64,000 nucleotides of DNA, from assembly GCA_015075745.1 (NCBI GenBank), contig JABTTW010000001.1, positions 2,356,001 through 2,420,000 of the forward strand, in the 5' to 3' direction. The translations under genes and the position numbers were made by a program. The notes under the pieces are model-generated. The model was not told where the DNA came from. It did no database searches and saw only the letters and a program-made list of their open reading frames with translations. Origin of the DNA: Planctomycetia bacterium. GTDB lineage: Bacteria; Planctomycetota; Phycisphaerae; UBA1845; UTPLA1. Below are positions 44,632 to 52,727 of the stretch, in pieces (position 1 is the stretch's first letter; every line of letters begins with the position of its first letter).

Positions 44632-44907
44632 ATGAAGCGAAGACGACATGGCCCGGAGCAGATCATCGCCAAGCTGCGTGAGGCGGACGCGATGCTGACG
44701 GCCGGGGCGAGCATCGGTCAGGTGTGCCAGCGGCTGGAAGTCAGCGAGCCGACCCTTCACCGCTGGCGGAACCAGTACGGCGGGATGAAGGCCGAGGCGG
44801 CCAAGCAGCTCAAGGAGCTGGAGATCGAGAACCGCCGGCTAAAGAAGGCGGTGGCCGACCTGATTCTGGACAAGCAGATCCTGGAGGAAGTGCTGAAGGG
44901 AAAATAG
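44632..44907 (+). CDS. IS3-family transposase OrfA
   Basis: 91 residues: a helix-turn-helix DNA-binding protein (EQIIAKLREADAMLTAG, SIGQVCQRLEVSEPTLHRWR) followed by a leucine-zipper-like helix (LKELEIENRRLKKAVADLIL). ATG with AAGGAG seven bases upstream. It ends with TAG just after a GGGAAAA slippery heptamer, where a -1 shift would fuse it to OrfB. Confidence 0.9.
   Translation: MKRRRHGPEQIIAKLREADAMLTAGASIGQVCQRLEVSEPTLHRWRNQYGGMKAEAAKQLKELEIENRRLKKAVADLILDKQILEEVLKGK
44898..44904 (+). promoter_or_regulatory. -1 ribosomal frameshift heptamer
   Basis: G GGA AAA (reading frame of OrfA) fits the X XXY YYZ slippery pattern and lies directly before the OrfA stop. After a -1 slip the frame reads ATA GCG AGC, entering OrfB as expected. 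Confidence 0.75.
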
Positions 44908-45878
44908 CGAGCCCGGCGCGCCGCAGGGAGGCGGTGCAGGAGGCGCAGACGGCATGCGAGGTGTCGGAGCGTCGGGCGTGTGAGGTGGTTGGTCAGCCGC
45001 GAAGCACTCAGCGGTACGAGCCGCTCGTGGTGGAGGATGAGCCGATGCTGGTGCGCGCGATGCATGAGCAGGTACGACACCATCCCCGGTATGGCTACCG
45101 TCGGGTCTGGGCGCTCTTGCGGGGTGAGGGCTGGAAGGTGAACCGCAAGCGAGTTTATCGCTTGTGGCGGAAGGAAGGGTTTCGAGTGCCTCGAAGGCAG
45201 CACAAGAAGCGCAGATTGGGCCATAGCGACGGGGGGATTCTGCGTCATCGCCCGGAACACCCCAACCACGTCTGGGCCTGGGATTTCATCCATGACCGGG
45301 ATGAGGGCCATCGGTCGCTGAAGTGGTTGACGCTGGTCGACGAGTACACCCGGGAGTGCCTGGCGTTGGAAGTCGAGCGCGGCATGACCGCCTCGGTGAT
45401 CATCGACATCGTCGCCCAGGTGATCCTCATTCGCGGGGCGCCGCGGTTCCTCCGCAGTGACAACGGTCCGGAGTTCATCGCCCAGGCGCTGCGAAGCTAC
45501 TTGGAGGCGGCGCAGATTGGCACGCTCTACATCGAGCCGGGCAGCCCCTGGGAGAACGGCTACTCCGAGAGCTTCAATGGCAAGCTGCGCGATGAACTGC
45601 TCAATGCCGAGTCCTTCGCCGATCTGCGCGAGGCCAAGGTCCTGGCGGCCACCTGGCAAAATGATTACAACCACCATCGGCCGCATTCGTCGCTGGGCTA
45701 TCAGACGCCGGCGGCGTATGCGGCCCAGTGTAGATCGGAAGCCTGGGGGGCCCTGCCCCCAAACCCCCGCCAAGGGCTCAGCCCCTGGACCCCGGCTTCT
45801 TCCCCTCCTGCCGGTTCGCTATCAGCGCCTGCGCAGGATCGAAAAGTGGACTCGACTCTCATAGCAACTGGTACATAA
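44904..45878 (+). CDS. IS3-family transposase OrfB (frameshift product)
   Basis: About 325 residues in the -1 frame, made as an OrfAB fusion. It begins ASPARRREAVQEAQ, the usual IS3 link, then HHPRYGYRRVWALLRGEG (DNA-binding) and the integrase catalytic core with the DDE residues: WAWDFIHDRDEG (D), LRSDNGPEFIAQAL (D) and PWENGYSESFNGKLRDELL (E). The core ends at PHSSLGYQTPAAYAA. A non-homologous tail of about 50 residues follows, encoded by a GC-rich inverted repeat; family members normally stop near here. It appears intact, so probably active. The stop is 15 bases before the right end. Confidence 0.9.
   Translation: MASPARRREAVQEAQTACEVSERRACEVVGQPRSTQRYEPLVVEDEPMLVRAMHEQVRHHPRYGYRRVWALLRGEGWKVNRKRVYRLWRKEGFRVPRRQHKKRRLGHSDGGILRHRPEHPNHVWAWDFIHDRDEGHRSLKWLTLVDEYTRECLALEVERGMTASVIIDIVAQVILIRGAPRFLRSDNGPEFIAQALRSYLEAAQIGTLYIEPGSPWENGYSESFNGKLRDELLNAESFADLREAKVLAATWQNDYNHHRPHSSLGYQTPAAYAAQCRSEAWGALPPNPRQGLSPWTPASSPPAGSLSAPAQDRKVDSTLIATGT
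45738..45799. repeat. GC-rich inverted repeat inside orfB 3' end
   Basis: GAAGCC at one end and GGCTTC at the other flank nested C- and G-runs (GGGGGG...CCCCC, CCCCC...GGGG-like blocks), forming a likely compound hairpin of REP-like appearance. It encodes the Pro-rich tail of OrfB and looks like a separate palindromic repeat that has become part of the element. Confidence 0.5.
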
Positions 45879-45893
45879 ATTGGGGGCAGGTCA
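45854..45893 (-). repeat. IS right terminal inverted repeat
   Basis: 40 bases whose reverse complement begins TGACCTGCCCCC and ends CCAGTTGCTATGAGAGTC, matching the left end. It overlaps the last codons and stop of orfB. Confidence 0.85.
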
Positions 45894-45897
45894 CGGA
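45894..45897. repeat. Target-site duplication CGGA (right copy)
   Basis: Identical to 44556-44559. Joining the flanks without the element restores a GCGGCCGA...TCGGCCGC hairpin downstream of rho. Confidence 0.85.
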
Positions 45898-46024
45898 CAC
45901 ACCGTGTCGGCCGCCGTTCGTTTTACACTTCCGTTACGCCGCACCAACGCCCGCCCGCCGTCGAACCCGAAAATTGTTCAATATCGGAACCGGCGAACTT
46001 CACCGAACACGGCCCCGTGTCGGC

Positions 46025-46030
46025 TATAAT
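46025..46030 (+). promoter_or_regulatory. Candidate -10 box before the second ECF gene
   Basis: A perfect TATAAT 44 bases before the preferred GTG start of the ECF sigma gene. Just upstream is the inverted repeat ACACGGCCCCGTGT (46007-46020), which could be an operator. No matching -35 was found. Confidence 0.4.
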
Positions 46031-46073
46031 GAGCGATTCGGTGCCGATCGTCGGACCATTGCCGGGAGTGACC

Positions 46074-46679
46074 GTGGCACAAGAGGGCTTCGCAAGCACG
46101 GGCGATATAACCGCCGGGCACGATCCCGCGCCGGTGACCAAACTGCTGCACGCAGCCGCCGGGGGCGAGAAGCAGGCCGCCGATCAACTCCTGCGCGCCG
46201 TTTACGATCAGCTCCTCGCCATCGCGCGCAACCGGATGAGCCGCGAGAACCCCGACCACACTCTGCAACCTACCGCCCTGGTCCACGAAGCCTATCTCAA
46301 GCTCGTCGGCAGCCAGGCGATCAACTGGTCCAGTCGGGCACATTTCTTCCACGCCTCCGCCCAGGCGATGCGCCGGATACTGATCGACCACGCCCGAAGC
46401 TGCGGCCGCGTGAAGCGCGGCGGCAACATGCGCCGCAAATCGCTGGATGCCATAGATATGGCCCTTTCGACCGACGGCGACGACATTCTCGCGCTCGACG
46501 CGGCCGTCACACAGTTGGCCGAACGCGATGAACGGGCCGCGACGATTGTGCAATTTCGGTTCTACGCCGGCCTGAGCGTGGAGGACACCGCCGCCGCCAT
46601 GAACCTGTCCGAGCGGACAGTCAAGCGCGAGTGGGCCTTTGCCCGGGCCTGGCTGTACAAGCAAATCGAATCAGAATAA
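46074..46679 (+). CDS. ECF sigma factor (Sigma70_ECF type), second copy
   Basis: 201 residues from this GTG, which has GGGAG five bases upstream; GTG at 46017 or ATG at 46029 would lengthen the N-terminus, but the ATG overlaps a TATAAT box. Region 2 contains HTLQPTALVHEAYLKLVGS and FFHASAQAMRRILIDHARS. Region 4: FRFYAGLSVEDTAAAMNLSERTVKREW. The same class as the sigma factor at 24430-25017, sharing the LQPTALVHEAY core but otherwise divergent, so an old duplication or separate group. The kinase gene follows after 51 bases. Confidence 0.92.
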   Translation: MAQEGFASTGDITAGHDPAPVTKLLHAAAGGEKQAADQLLRAVYDQLLAIARNRMSRENPDHTLQPTALVHEAYLKLVGSQAINWSSRAHFFHASAQAMRRILIDHARSCGRVKRGGNMRRKSLDAIDMALSTDGDDILALDAAVTQLAERDERAATIVQFRFYAGLSVEDTAAAMNLSERTVKREWAFARAWLYKQIESE

Positions 46680-46730
46680 AAATGTTTCACCTGTTTCGTT
46701 TGCGCCGGCAATAAATCACCGAGGGCCCGC

Positions 46731-49361
46731 ATGTCAGATTGGCAGCGCGTCAAGTCAGTCTTCGAGGAAGTCATCGAGCTGCCGGAGGAGGGCAGGGTTG
46801 ACGCCCTGCGCCGCATCTGCGACGGCGATTCGCAGTTGCGCGTCGCCGTGCAGGACCTGCTCGCGGCCCACGACGGCGCAGGAGACTTTCTCGACGCGCC
46901 GACTCTCAATCCGCTGAACCTGAGGGGCGAGGGCCCTCAAAATGTCGAGCCTGCCGCACTACCCGAGCGAATTGGCCCCTACGTTCCGCTCGACGTGACA
47001 GGTGAAGGCGGCTTCGGCATCGTCTACCGCGCGCGCCAGGATGAGCCCGTCCGCCGCATCGTCGCCGTCAAGGTCATCAAGCTCGGCATGGACTCGCGCG
47101 AGGTCATCGCCCGCTTCGAGGGCGAGCGACAGGCCCTGGCCATGATGAGCCATCCCAATATCGCCGCCGTGCTCGACGCCGGGACAACCGCCGAAGGCCG
47201 GCCGTACTTCGTCATGGAGTTCGTCTCCGGCGAGCCAATCACAACTTATTGCCGAAACCATAAGTCGTCGCTGCGCAATCGACTGCTCATGTTCATGCAG
47301 GTCTGCCACGCCGTTCAGCACGCCCACCAGAAGGGGATCATTCACCGCGACCTCAAGCCGAGCAATGTCCTCGTCGTATCTCACGACGCCGACGCGCAAG
47401 CCGACTTGCCGCAAGCCTCGAACGACGCGGCGAACAGCGTGACTCTGGGCGCCGTCGTCAAGGTCATCGATTTCGGCGTCGCCAAGGCCATCCATCAACC
47501 CCTCACCGATCATTCGCTTCACACCCGCCAGGGAATGCTCATCGGCACGCCCGCATACATGAGCCCCGAGCAGGCGGACATGAATCAACTCGACATCGAC
47601 ACGCGAACGGATATCTATTCGCTCGGCGTCCTGCTCTACGAATTGCTCGCCGGTTCGCCGCCCTTCGATCCCCGAAGCCTGCTGAGCCAAAGCTACAGCG
47701 AAATCCAGCGGATCATCCGCGAGGTCGAGCCTCCCCGGCCCAGTACCCGACTCATCGAAAAATCCGCCAGGGATTCCGGCGCGCTCGCAGGCCAGCCGAT
47801 GGCACACCGCAGAATCCTCGCCCGGCAATTGCGCGGAGACCTCGACTGGATCGTGATGAAGTGCCTTGAGAAAGACCGGGCACGGCGCTACGAGACGGCA
47901 AGGGACATCGCGCTCGACATCGAGCGATATCTGAACAACTGCCCGATCCTCGCCGGTCCGCCGACCCTCGCCTATCGATTCCGCAAGTTCGCCCGGCGAA
48001 ATCGCGCCGCGCTGCTGGCTCTAAGCGGCATCGCCGCCGCCCTGATCATTGGCATGGGCCTTGCGGTCGCCGGATTCATGGAGGCCCTCCAACAGCGCGA
48101 TGTCGCCCAGGAGCAGCGAACACTTGCGCTCAAGAGCGCGGCCGACGCGCATGCCGCCGCCCGGAAAGCCGAGGCCGTCAACCGCTTCATGCTCGACATG
48201 CTGGCCGTCGCCGATCCCATGGTCGGCGCACAACGCGACATCACCGCCAGAGAAGCCGTTGAAAAGGCCGTCGCCAAGCTCGATGCGGGCTCCATGAAAG
48301 ACCAGCCGGTCGTCGAGGCCGGCGTTCGATTGACGATCAGCCGCACATTCATGGGGCTGGCACAGTATGCGGCAGCAATGGACCAGGCGAATCGCGCGAT
48401 CAATGCCTATCGCGACCTCGTCGGCGAGCAGTCCGCCGAGTACGCCGAAGCCCTTCAGCTCCGCGGCAGCATCCAGTCTTTCTCCGGAAAAGTCGAACTG
48501 GCCGAGCCGGACTTCCGCACCGCGCTTGCCATCCAGCGGACCATTCGCGACCCCGACGACCCGGCTATCGCCGCATGTCTCAATGATTTGGCGACGACGC
48601 TTAACTCATTGGAGCGATATGACGAGGCGATGGCGCTGCTCTCCGAGGCGGAACGCATCGCGCGATCTCCACGAAATGCATCCCTGTCCGTCCTCCCCGA
48701 AATCGTCAACAACGTCGGAATGGTCTACCGTCAGCTCGCCAACTGGAAAGAGGCCGAGCCCCGATTCCGCGAGGCGGCGGGACTCAACCAGGCCGTCCTC
48801 GGACGGCTCCACCCGAACGTAGCCACAAATCTCGACAATCTCGCACAGGCGCTGCACCAGTTGGGTAATCTGGACGGCGCGCAGAAGGCCTACGACGAAG
48901 CCCTGGACATCCGCCGCAAAATCTACGGCTCAGATCATCCCGACGTCGCTACGACGCTGCACAACATGGCCACCCTGCTCTGGGCCCGCGGTGATCAAAA
49001 GGGCTGCGAAATTGCCCTCAGGGAATCCTTCGCCATCTTCCGCCGCATCCACGGCCTTGCACATCCCGACACCATAACCGCCATGCACAGTCTCGTCAGC
49101 ACGATCGGCGGCGTAGGCAAGCTGGACGAAGCGGAACAGCTTCTTACCGAGTCGTATCAGGCCATCATCGACTCTTCCGATTTCCGCTTCGAAGACAAGC
49201 TCGCCATCGCCCAGCGCCTGGTTGGTCTGAACACCGCCCGCCAGTCTTCCGAAAGGGTCGCCCGATGGAATCAAGAAATCGACCGCCTCAAGGCAACCAC
49301 CCGGCCGGCAGACGATGCAAACGCGTCAGATGCCTCGGCCGATGTCCATAAAGTGAAGTGA
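46731..49361 (+). CDS. Ser/Thr protein kinase with TPR sensor domain, second copy
   Basis: 876 residues. N-terminal VKSVFEEVIELPEEGRVDAL segment, then the kinase: VTGEGGFGIVYRAR, VAVKVI, IHRDLKPSNVLVV, VIDFGVAKAI and GTPAYMSPEQ. A membrane segment (LALSGIAAALIIGMGLAVAGF, about residue 430) is followed by a coiled coil and NB-ARC-associated-type TPRs (for example the repeats around AYDEALDIRRKIYGSDHPDV and LNQAVLGRLHPNVATNL). Same architecture as the kinase at 21570-24425 but on the opposite strand and with different repeats. It probably relays an external cue to the upstream ECF factor. Confidence 0.93.
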   Translation: MSDWQRVKSVFEEVIELPEEGRVDALRRICDGDSQLRVAVQDLLAAHDGAGDFLDAPTLNPLNLRGEGPQNVEPAALPERIGPYVPLDVTGEGGFGIVYRARQDEPVRRIVAVKVIKLGMDSREVIARFEGERQALAMMSHPNIAAVLDAGTTAEGRPYFVMEFVSGEPITTYCRNHKSSLRNRLLMFMQVCHAVQHAHQKGIIHRDLKPSNVLVVSHDADAQADLPQASNDAANSVTLGAVVKVIDFGVAKAIHQPLTDHSLHTRQGMLIGTPAYMSPEQADMNQLDIDTRTDIYSLGVLLYELLAGSPPFDPRSLLSQSYSEIQRIIREVEPPRPSTRLIEKSARDSGALAGQPMAHRRILARQLRGDLDWIVMKCLEKDRARRYETARDIALDIERYLNNCPILAGPPTLAYRFRKFARRNRAALLALSGIAAALIIGMGLAVAGFMEALQQRDVAQEQRTLALKSAADAHAAARKAEAVNRFMLDMLAVADPMVGAQRDITAREAVEKAVAKLDAGSMKDQPVVEAGVRLTISRTFMGLAQYAAAMDQANRAINAYRDLVGEQSAEYAEALQLRGSIQSFSGKVELAEPDFRTALAIQRTIRDPDDPAIAACLNDLATTLNSLERYDEAMALLSEAERIARSPRNASLSVLPEIVNNVGMVYRQLANWKEAEPRFREAAGLNQAVLGRLHPNVATNLDNLAQALHQLGNLDGAQKAYDEALDIRRKIYGSDHPDVATTLHNMATLLWARGDQKGCEIALRESFAIFRRIHGLAHPDTITAMHSLVSTIGGVGKLDEAEQLLTESYQAIIDSSDFRFEDKLAIAQRLVGLNTARQSSERVARWNQEIDRLKATTRPADDANASDASADVHKVK

Positions 49362-49507
49362 ACCGGCGCGGACAAGACTTTTCCAGGCAGGTAATCAATG
49401 AGCGCCGCAAGACGACTCGCAACGGGTCTTAAGATCCCCTTGCAATAATCCAGGACCGGTGCAACCTTAGGCCCTTTAGCGAACCAAGTATTGGGGAGCG
49501 GAAATTC

Positions 49508-49846
49508 ATGCGCGCAACAGTCCTTATTGCGATGATTTTCCTCGCGATCATCGGCGTATCACCCGCTACAGTTCAGGTCCTGCCCAATTTCAGCAATGTC
49601 CCCGTCGGTGTCATTCCCTTGGCCGCCGGGGGCGCGGTGACCCGGATGATGGACATCTATCTGCCGCCGGTCGGGCAGCCGCTCTTATCGACGGTGCTCC
49701 GGATTCACGGCGGCGGCTGGCAAAGCGGGACGTACAACAGCGTGCCCGCCTCGGCGCTTCGGCTTCGCGACGACGGCGTGGTGGGCGGCCGCGACATCGC
49801 CGGATTCGTCGATCTCTTTCTACCCCGGCCAGTCACTCTCGGTTGA
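49508..49846 (+). pseudogene. Remnant: esterase N-terminus joined to dockerin-like C-terminus
   Basis: 112 residues: a signal peptide (MRATVLIAMIFLAIIGVSPATV), then the start of an alpha/beta-hydrolase (DIYLPPVGQPLLSTVLRIHGGGWQSG, with the HGGGW oxyanion motif), which stops after ASALRLRDDG and passes directly into GRDIAGFVDLFL, the end of the dockerin-like module seen in the FG-GAP protein. The catalytic Ser, Asp and His are absent. Best explained as an in-frame internal deletion of a longer secreted esterase; the stop is followed at once by the transporter gene. Confidence 0.6.
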
Positions 49847-49878
49847 CGACATCCCCGTCCGTCGGATTGAATAAGCCG

Positions 49879-50637
49879 ATGCCGCAGCCCCCCCAGACAA
49901 TCTCGGCCCCTTCCGTTCACGCGCGGCACTACAAGTACTACGACCTCGTCATGGCCGTCTTTGTCACCGTCCTGCTCTGCTCCAATCTCATCGGTCCCGG
50001 CAAGACGTGCATCATGCCGCTCCCCTTCAGCCTGCCCGGCATCGGAAGCTCACTCACCTTCGGCGCAGGCAACATCTTCTTTCCCATCAGTTATATCTTC
50101 GGCGACGTTCTCACCGAGGTGTACGGTTACGCCCGAACGCGCAAGGTCATCTGGGCCGGCTTCGGGGCGATGATCTTCGCCACCATCATGGGATTCGCGG
50201 TCATCCACTTCCCGGCAGACCCTAACGAGCCCTTCAACGAGGTCATGCAGCCGGCACTGGAGACCGTCTTCGGCAACACATGGCGAATTGTGGTCGGCTC
50301 GATGATCGCCTTCTGGTCCGGCGACTTCGCCAATAGCTATGTCATGGCCAAGATGAAGATTTGGACAAAAGGCAAGCTGCTCTGGACGCGCACCATCGGC
50401 TCAACCATGGTCGGCCAGCTCGTCGACAGCGCCCTCTTTTACCCGATCGCCTTCTACGCCATATGGCAGCCAGGCACCATGATCCGCGTCATTGCCTTCA
50501 ACTGGGTCTTCAAAGTATCGGTGGAAGCGCTTTTCACGCCGGCCACCTACGCCATCGTCGGCTGGCTCAAACGCGCCGAGAACGAAGACTACTACGACCA
50601 CGATACAAATTTCACGCCCTTCTCGCTGAGCGATTAG
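49879..50637 (+). CDS. Queuosine precursor transporter (QPTR/YhhQ family)
   Basis: 252 residues, about six membrane segments (YYDLVMAVFVTVLLCSNLI, ISYIFGDVLTEVYGYAR, VIWAGFGAMIFATIMGFAV). The SYIFGDVLTEVYGY and FWSGDFANSYVMAKMK blocks are the hallmark of the VUT/YhhQ family that imports 7-cyano-7-deazaguanine or 7-aminomethyl-7-deazaguanine. It converges with a QueD gene, supporting a queuosine role. The start is an ATG without a good Shine-Dalgarno sequence; a TTG at 49843 would add twelve residues and overlap the preceding stop. Confidence 0.88.
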   Translation: MPQPPQTISAPSVHARHYKYYDLVMAVFVTVLLCSNLIGPGKTCIMPLPFSLPGIGSSLTFGAGNIFFPISYIFGDVLTEVYGYARTRKVIWAGFGAMIFATIMGFAVIHFPADPNEPFNEVMQPALETVFGNTWRIVVGSMIAFWSGDFANSYVMAKMKIWTKGKLLWTRTIGSTMVGQLVDSALFYPIAFYAIWQPGTMIRVIAFNWVFKVSVEALFTPATYAIVGWLKRAENEDYYDHDTNFTPFSLSD

Positions 50638-50683
50638 GCGCGGCCCCCGGCGACGTCTGTTTCATTTGAATTGAGAGCGCTCG

Positions 50684-51565
50684 CTAACTGACATACTCCG
50701 CATACGTCTTCGCCGTCTCCCACACCCGTACCCGCCGCAGCTTCGCCGGAGAAACCTTCGCCTCCAGAATCTCCCAGATCACTCGGGCGATATTCTCCAC
50801 CGACGGGTTGAGCTCCGCGAACTCCGCCGTGTCGCTGTTGAGATGCTTGTGGTCGAAGCGATCGATCACCTCTGATTTCACCACTGACTCGAAACGCGGC
50901 AGCGGCAAGACCGCGCCCGTCTTCGCGTCAATCGGCCCGGCGACCGTCACCTCAATCTGATAATTGTGGCCGTGCCCATTGGGGTTGTTGCACTTGCCGA
51001 ACGCGCGGCGGTTCTCTTCGTCCGAAAGGGCGGCGACGTGCAACCGGTGCGCGGCGGAAAACTCAAAGCATTGCGTCAGTTCAATCATCTCGGCGTCTCC
51101 CGGTCTCATGCGATACGACAGAAACGGCGTCGCGCACATCTGCAGCGACTCAAAGTGACAATTCGCCGGCACCAGCGGCGTGATCTTCTCGACGATGCCC
51201 GCCAGCAACTGTTCGCCGGTCAGCCGAACGCCCGCTGCAAACAGGCGCTGCGCCGCCTCCGGTATGGCGTGTCGCCGCAGAATCGCATCGAGTTCCTGAA
51301 TGTTGACCAGATACCCCGTCACCGGGTCCGGCGTCCCCGACACGACAATTCGCAGCACCAGGTGCGGCGCGATCCCTACCGCCGAAGGCCACCCGCCCCA
51401 CGAATTCGTCACCGGCAGTGCCCCCTCAAAACCGCTCTCCCCATGCGCCGCGTGAACCCAGTCGCGGTCGATGGAGAATCGAATCTCACGCATGAGCCGA
51501 ACGGCCGGACGTGTGCGCGGCACCGCGCCGGCGCGTTTGACTGATTCAGCGGACGCTTGATTCAT
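50684..51565 (-). CDS. queD: 6-carboxytetrahydropterin synthase (QueD), two-domain
   Basis: 293 residues in two T-fold domains. The C-terminal half is a standard PTPS/QueD: TQCFEFSAAHRLHVAAL (zinc His), FGKCNNPNGHGHNYQIEVTV (catalytic Cys and HxH zinc pair), FDHKHLN and ENIARVIWEIL. The N-terminal half (MREIRFSIDRDWVHAAHG onward) resembles the same fold but lacks the Cys and HxH, so it is probably structural. Makes the precursor of 7-deazaguanine for queuosine. Start is the ATG at 51565; an internal ATG at 51493 is possible. Convergent with the transporter gene. Confidence 0.88.
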   Translation of the reverse strand: MNQASAESVKRAGAVPRTRPAVRLMREIRFSIDRDWVHAAHGESGFEGALPVTNSWGGWPSAVGIAPHLVLRIVVSGTPDPVTGYLVNIQELDAILRRHAIPEAAQRLFAAGVRLTGEQLLAGIVEKITPLVPANCHFESLQMCATPFLSYRMRPGDAEMIELTQCFEFSAAHRLHVAALSDEENRRAFGKCNNPNGHGHNYQIEVTVAGPIDAKTGAVLPLPRFESVVKSEVIDRFDHKHLNSDTAEFAELNPSVENIARVIWEILEAKVSPAKLRRVRVWETAKTYAEYVS

Positions 51566-51806
51566 CACTGGAATTGTAATTCGCCCCGACCATCGCGTCA
51601 TTTTTCCTCGCACACAGTGCCGCCGGCCATGCACACAAAAGGGCAAAATACCGCCGATTGCCACCAAAAACGCTTGGTTTGGCTGCCCCCAGCAATTACA
51701 CTGACTTAATTGGATTTCAGGACCGGCCCAGTGCCGAGCCCGATAGAGTTGTTCGATTTTTCTGACGCGAGCGGTCATTGCCGCCGCAATCCCGGGAGGA
51801 AAGAAG

Positions 51807-52721
51807 ATGATTCGCTTTGCCAGACGTTCCGCGTTCTTGTTGATACTCAGCCTGGGCCTGGCGGTCACCCCCGCCTCGGCAAGCCTCTTCGTCTCCAGCG
51901 ACGTCTTCAACTTCGTCGGTGAATACAACGCAACCACCGGCGCATTCGGCGGGCCGTTCGCCGCGTCCGTCGGCGCGCAGGGGCAACTCGGCGTCAAGCT
52001 CAATGCGGCGGGCGATCGCATGCTTGTCGGCCACTTCGGCGGCGGCGTCAATGAGTTCGACGCCAACACCGGCGCGTACATCAAGACTTACAATGGCGGC
52101 CCCGGCGTCGGCACCCAGTGGGCCGGCCTCTACGCCCCGACCGGCGGCGTCTACATCGGCAGTTGGAATACGGACGACGTCCGCGAATACGACGCCACCA
52201 CCGGCGCATTCATCCGCGTCGTCACGACCTTGCAGGACCCCTCCGACATGCGCATCGGGCCCAACGGCAATCTCTTCGTCTGCAGCTATAGCGCCAGCGG
52301 CGTCAAAGAAGTGGACGCAATCACCGGCGCATTCGTCAACCAGTGGACCATCCCGGTCGGCGCAAGGGCGAATGACATTGAGTTCCTGCCGAACGGTGAG
52401 CCGCTCGTCAGCGCCCTGGGATTTAACCAGGTCTACCACTACGACACGTCGTACAACCTGCTCGGCAGCTTCTCGGGCACCGGCTGGGGCAACACCCACG
52501 GCATTGAGATCAGCCCCTTCGACGGGAATATCTACGTCGTCGACGGCGTCACGGCGCAAGTGCACATCTTTGACCCGGTGACGTTCAACGAGATTGATTC
52601 GATGTTCCTGACGCCCGGCCCGCAGGGCAAGATCGTGGACCTGGCGTTCCGAGTCCCTGAACCAGCAACGCTCAGCCTGCTGATTCCGGCGCTGCTGCTC
52701 ATGCGCCGCAAGCGCTCATAA
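51807..52721 (+). CDS. PEP-CTERM surface protein with beta-propeller-like repeats
   Basis: 304 residues: signal peptide (SAFLLILSLGLAVTPASA), then strand-rich repeats built on YDATTGAF/DAITGAF units (vGEYNATTGAFGGPF, EFDANTGAYIKTY, EYDATTGAFIRVV), an SMP-30/NHL-like propeller. The C-terminus is a textbook PEP-CTERM: VPEPATLSLLIPALLLMRRKRS, that is PEP motif, hydrophobic helix and basic tail. It should be a substrate of the exosortase encoded at 10721-11713. ATG with GGGAGGAAAG upstream. Its 3' end lies six bases from the convergent phage-like operon. Confidence 0.92.
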   Translation: MIRFARRSAFLLILSLGLAVTPASASLFVSSDVFNFVGEYNATTGAFGGPFAASVGAQGQLGVKLNAAGDRMLVGHFGGGVNEFDANTGAYIKTYNGGPGVGTQWAGLYAPTGGVYIGSWNTDDVREYDATTGAFIRVVTTLQDPSDMRIGPNGNLFVCSYSASGVKEVDAITGAFVNQWTIPVGARANDIEFLPNGEPLVSALGFNQVYHYDTSYNLLGSFSGTGWGNTHGIEISPFDGNIYVVDGVTAQVHIFDPVTFNEIDSMFLTPGPQGKIVDLAFRVPEPATLSLLIPALLLMRRKRS

Positions 52722-52727
52722 GGTGAA

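Larger units (their letters stand above)
44560..45893 (+). mobile_element. Complete IS3-family insertion sequence (IS407-like group)
   Basis: 1,334 bp from TG to CA. Imperfect terminal inverted repeats of about 40 bp: left 44560-44600 and right 45854-45893, both beginning TGACCTGC and both ending in TATGAGAGTC. The 4-bp target sequence CGGA flanks it on each side (44556-44559 and 45894-45897), perfect, so the insertion is recent. It contains orfA and orfB in the -1 relation expected of IS3 elements. The TGACCTGC ends and 4-bp duplication suggest the IS407 group; the family call rests on the orfB domain, the group on these two features. Confidence 0.9.

Noticed and set aside
44579-45875. Shorter IS boundaries at inner TG/CA pairs
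   Set aside because: No target duplication there; the outer ends at 44560 and 45893 extend the inverted repeat and give a perfect CGGA duplication.
51566-52084. Upstream extension of the QueD frame
   Set aside because: Overlaps the PEP-CTERM gene in antisense and lacks T-fold similarity.
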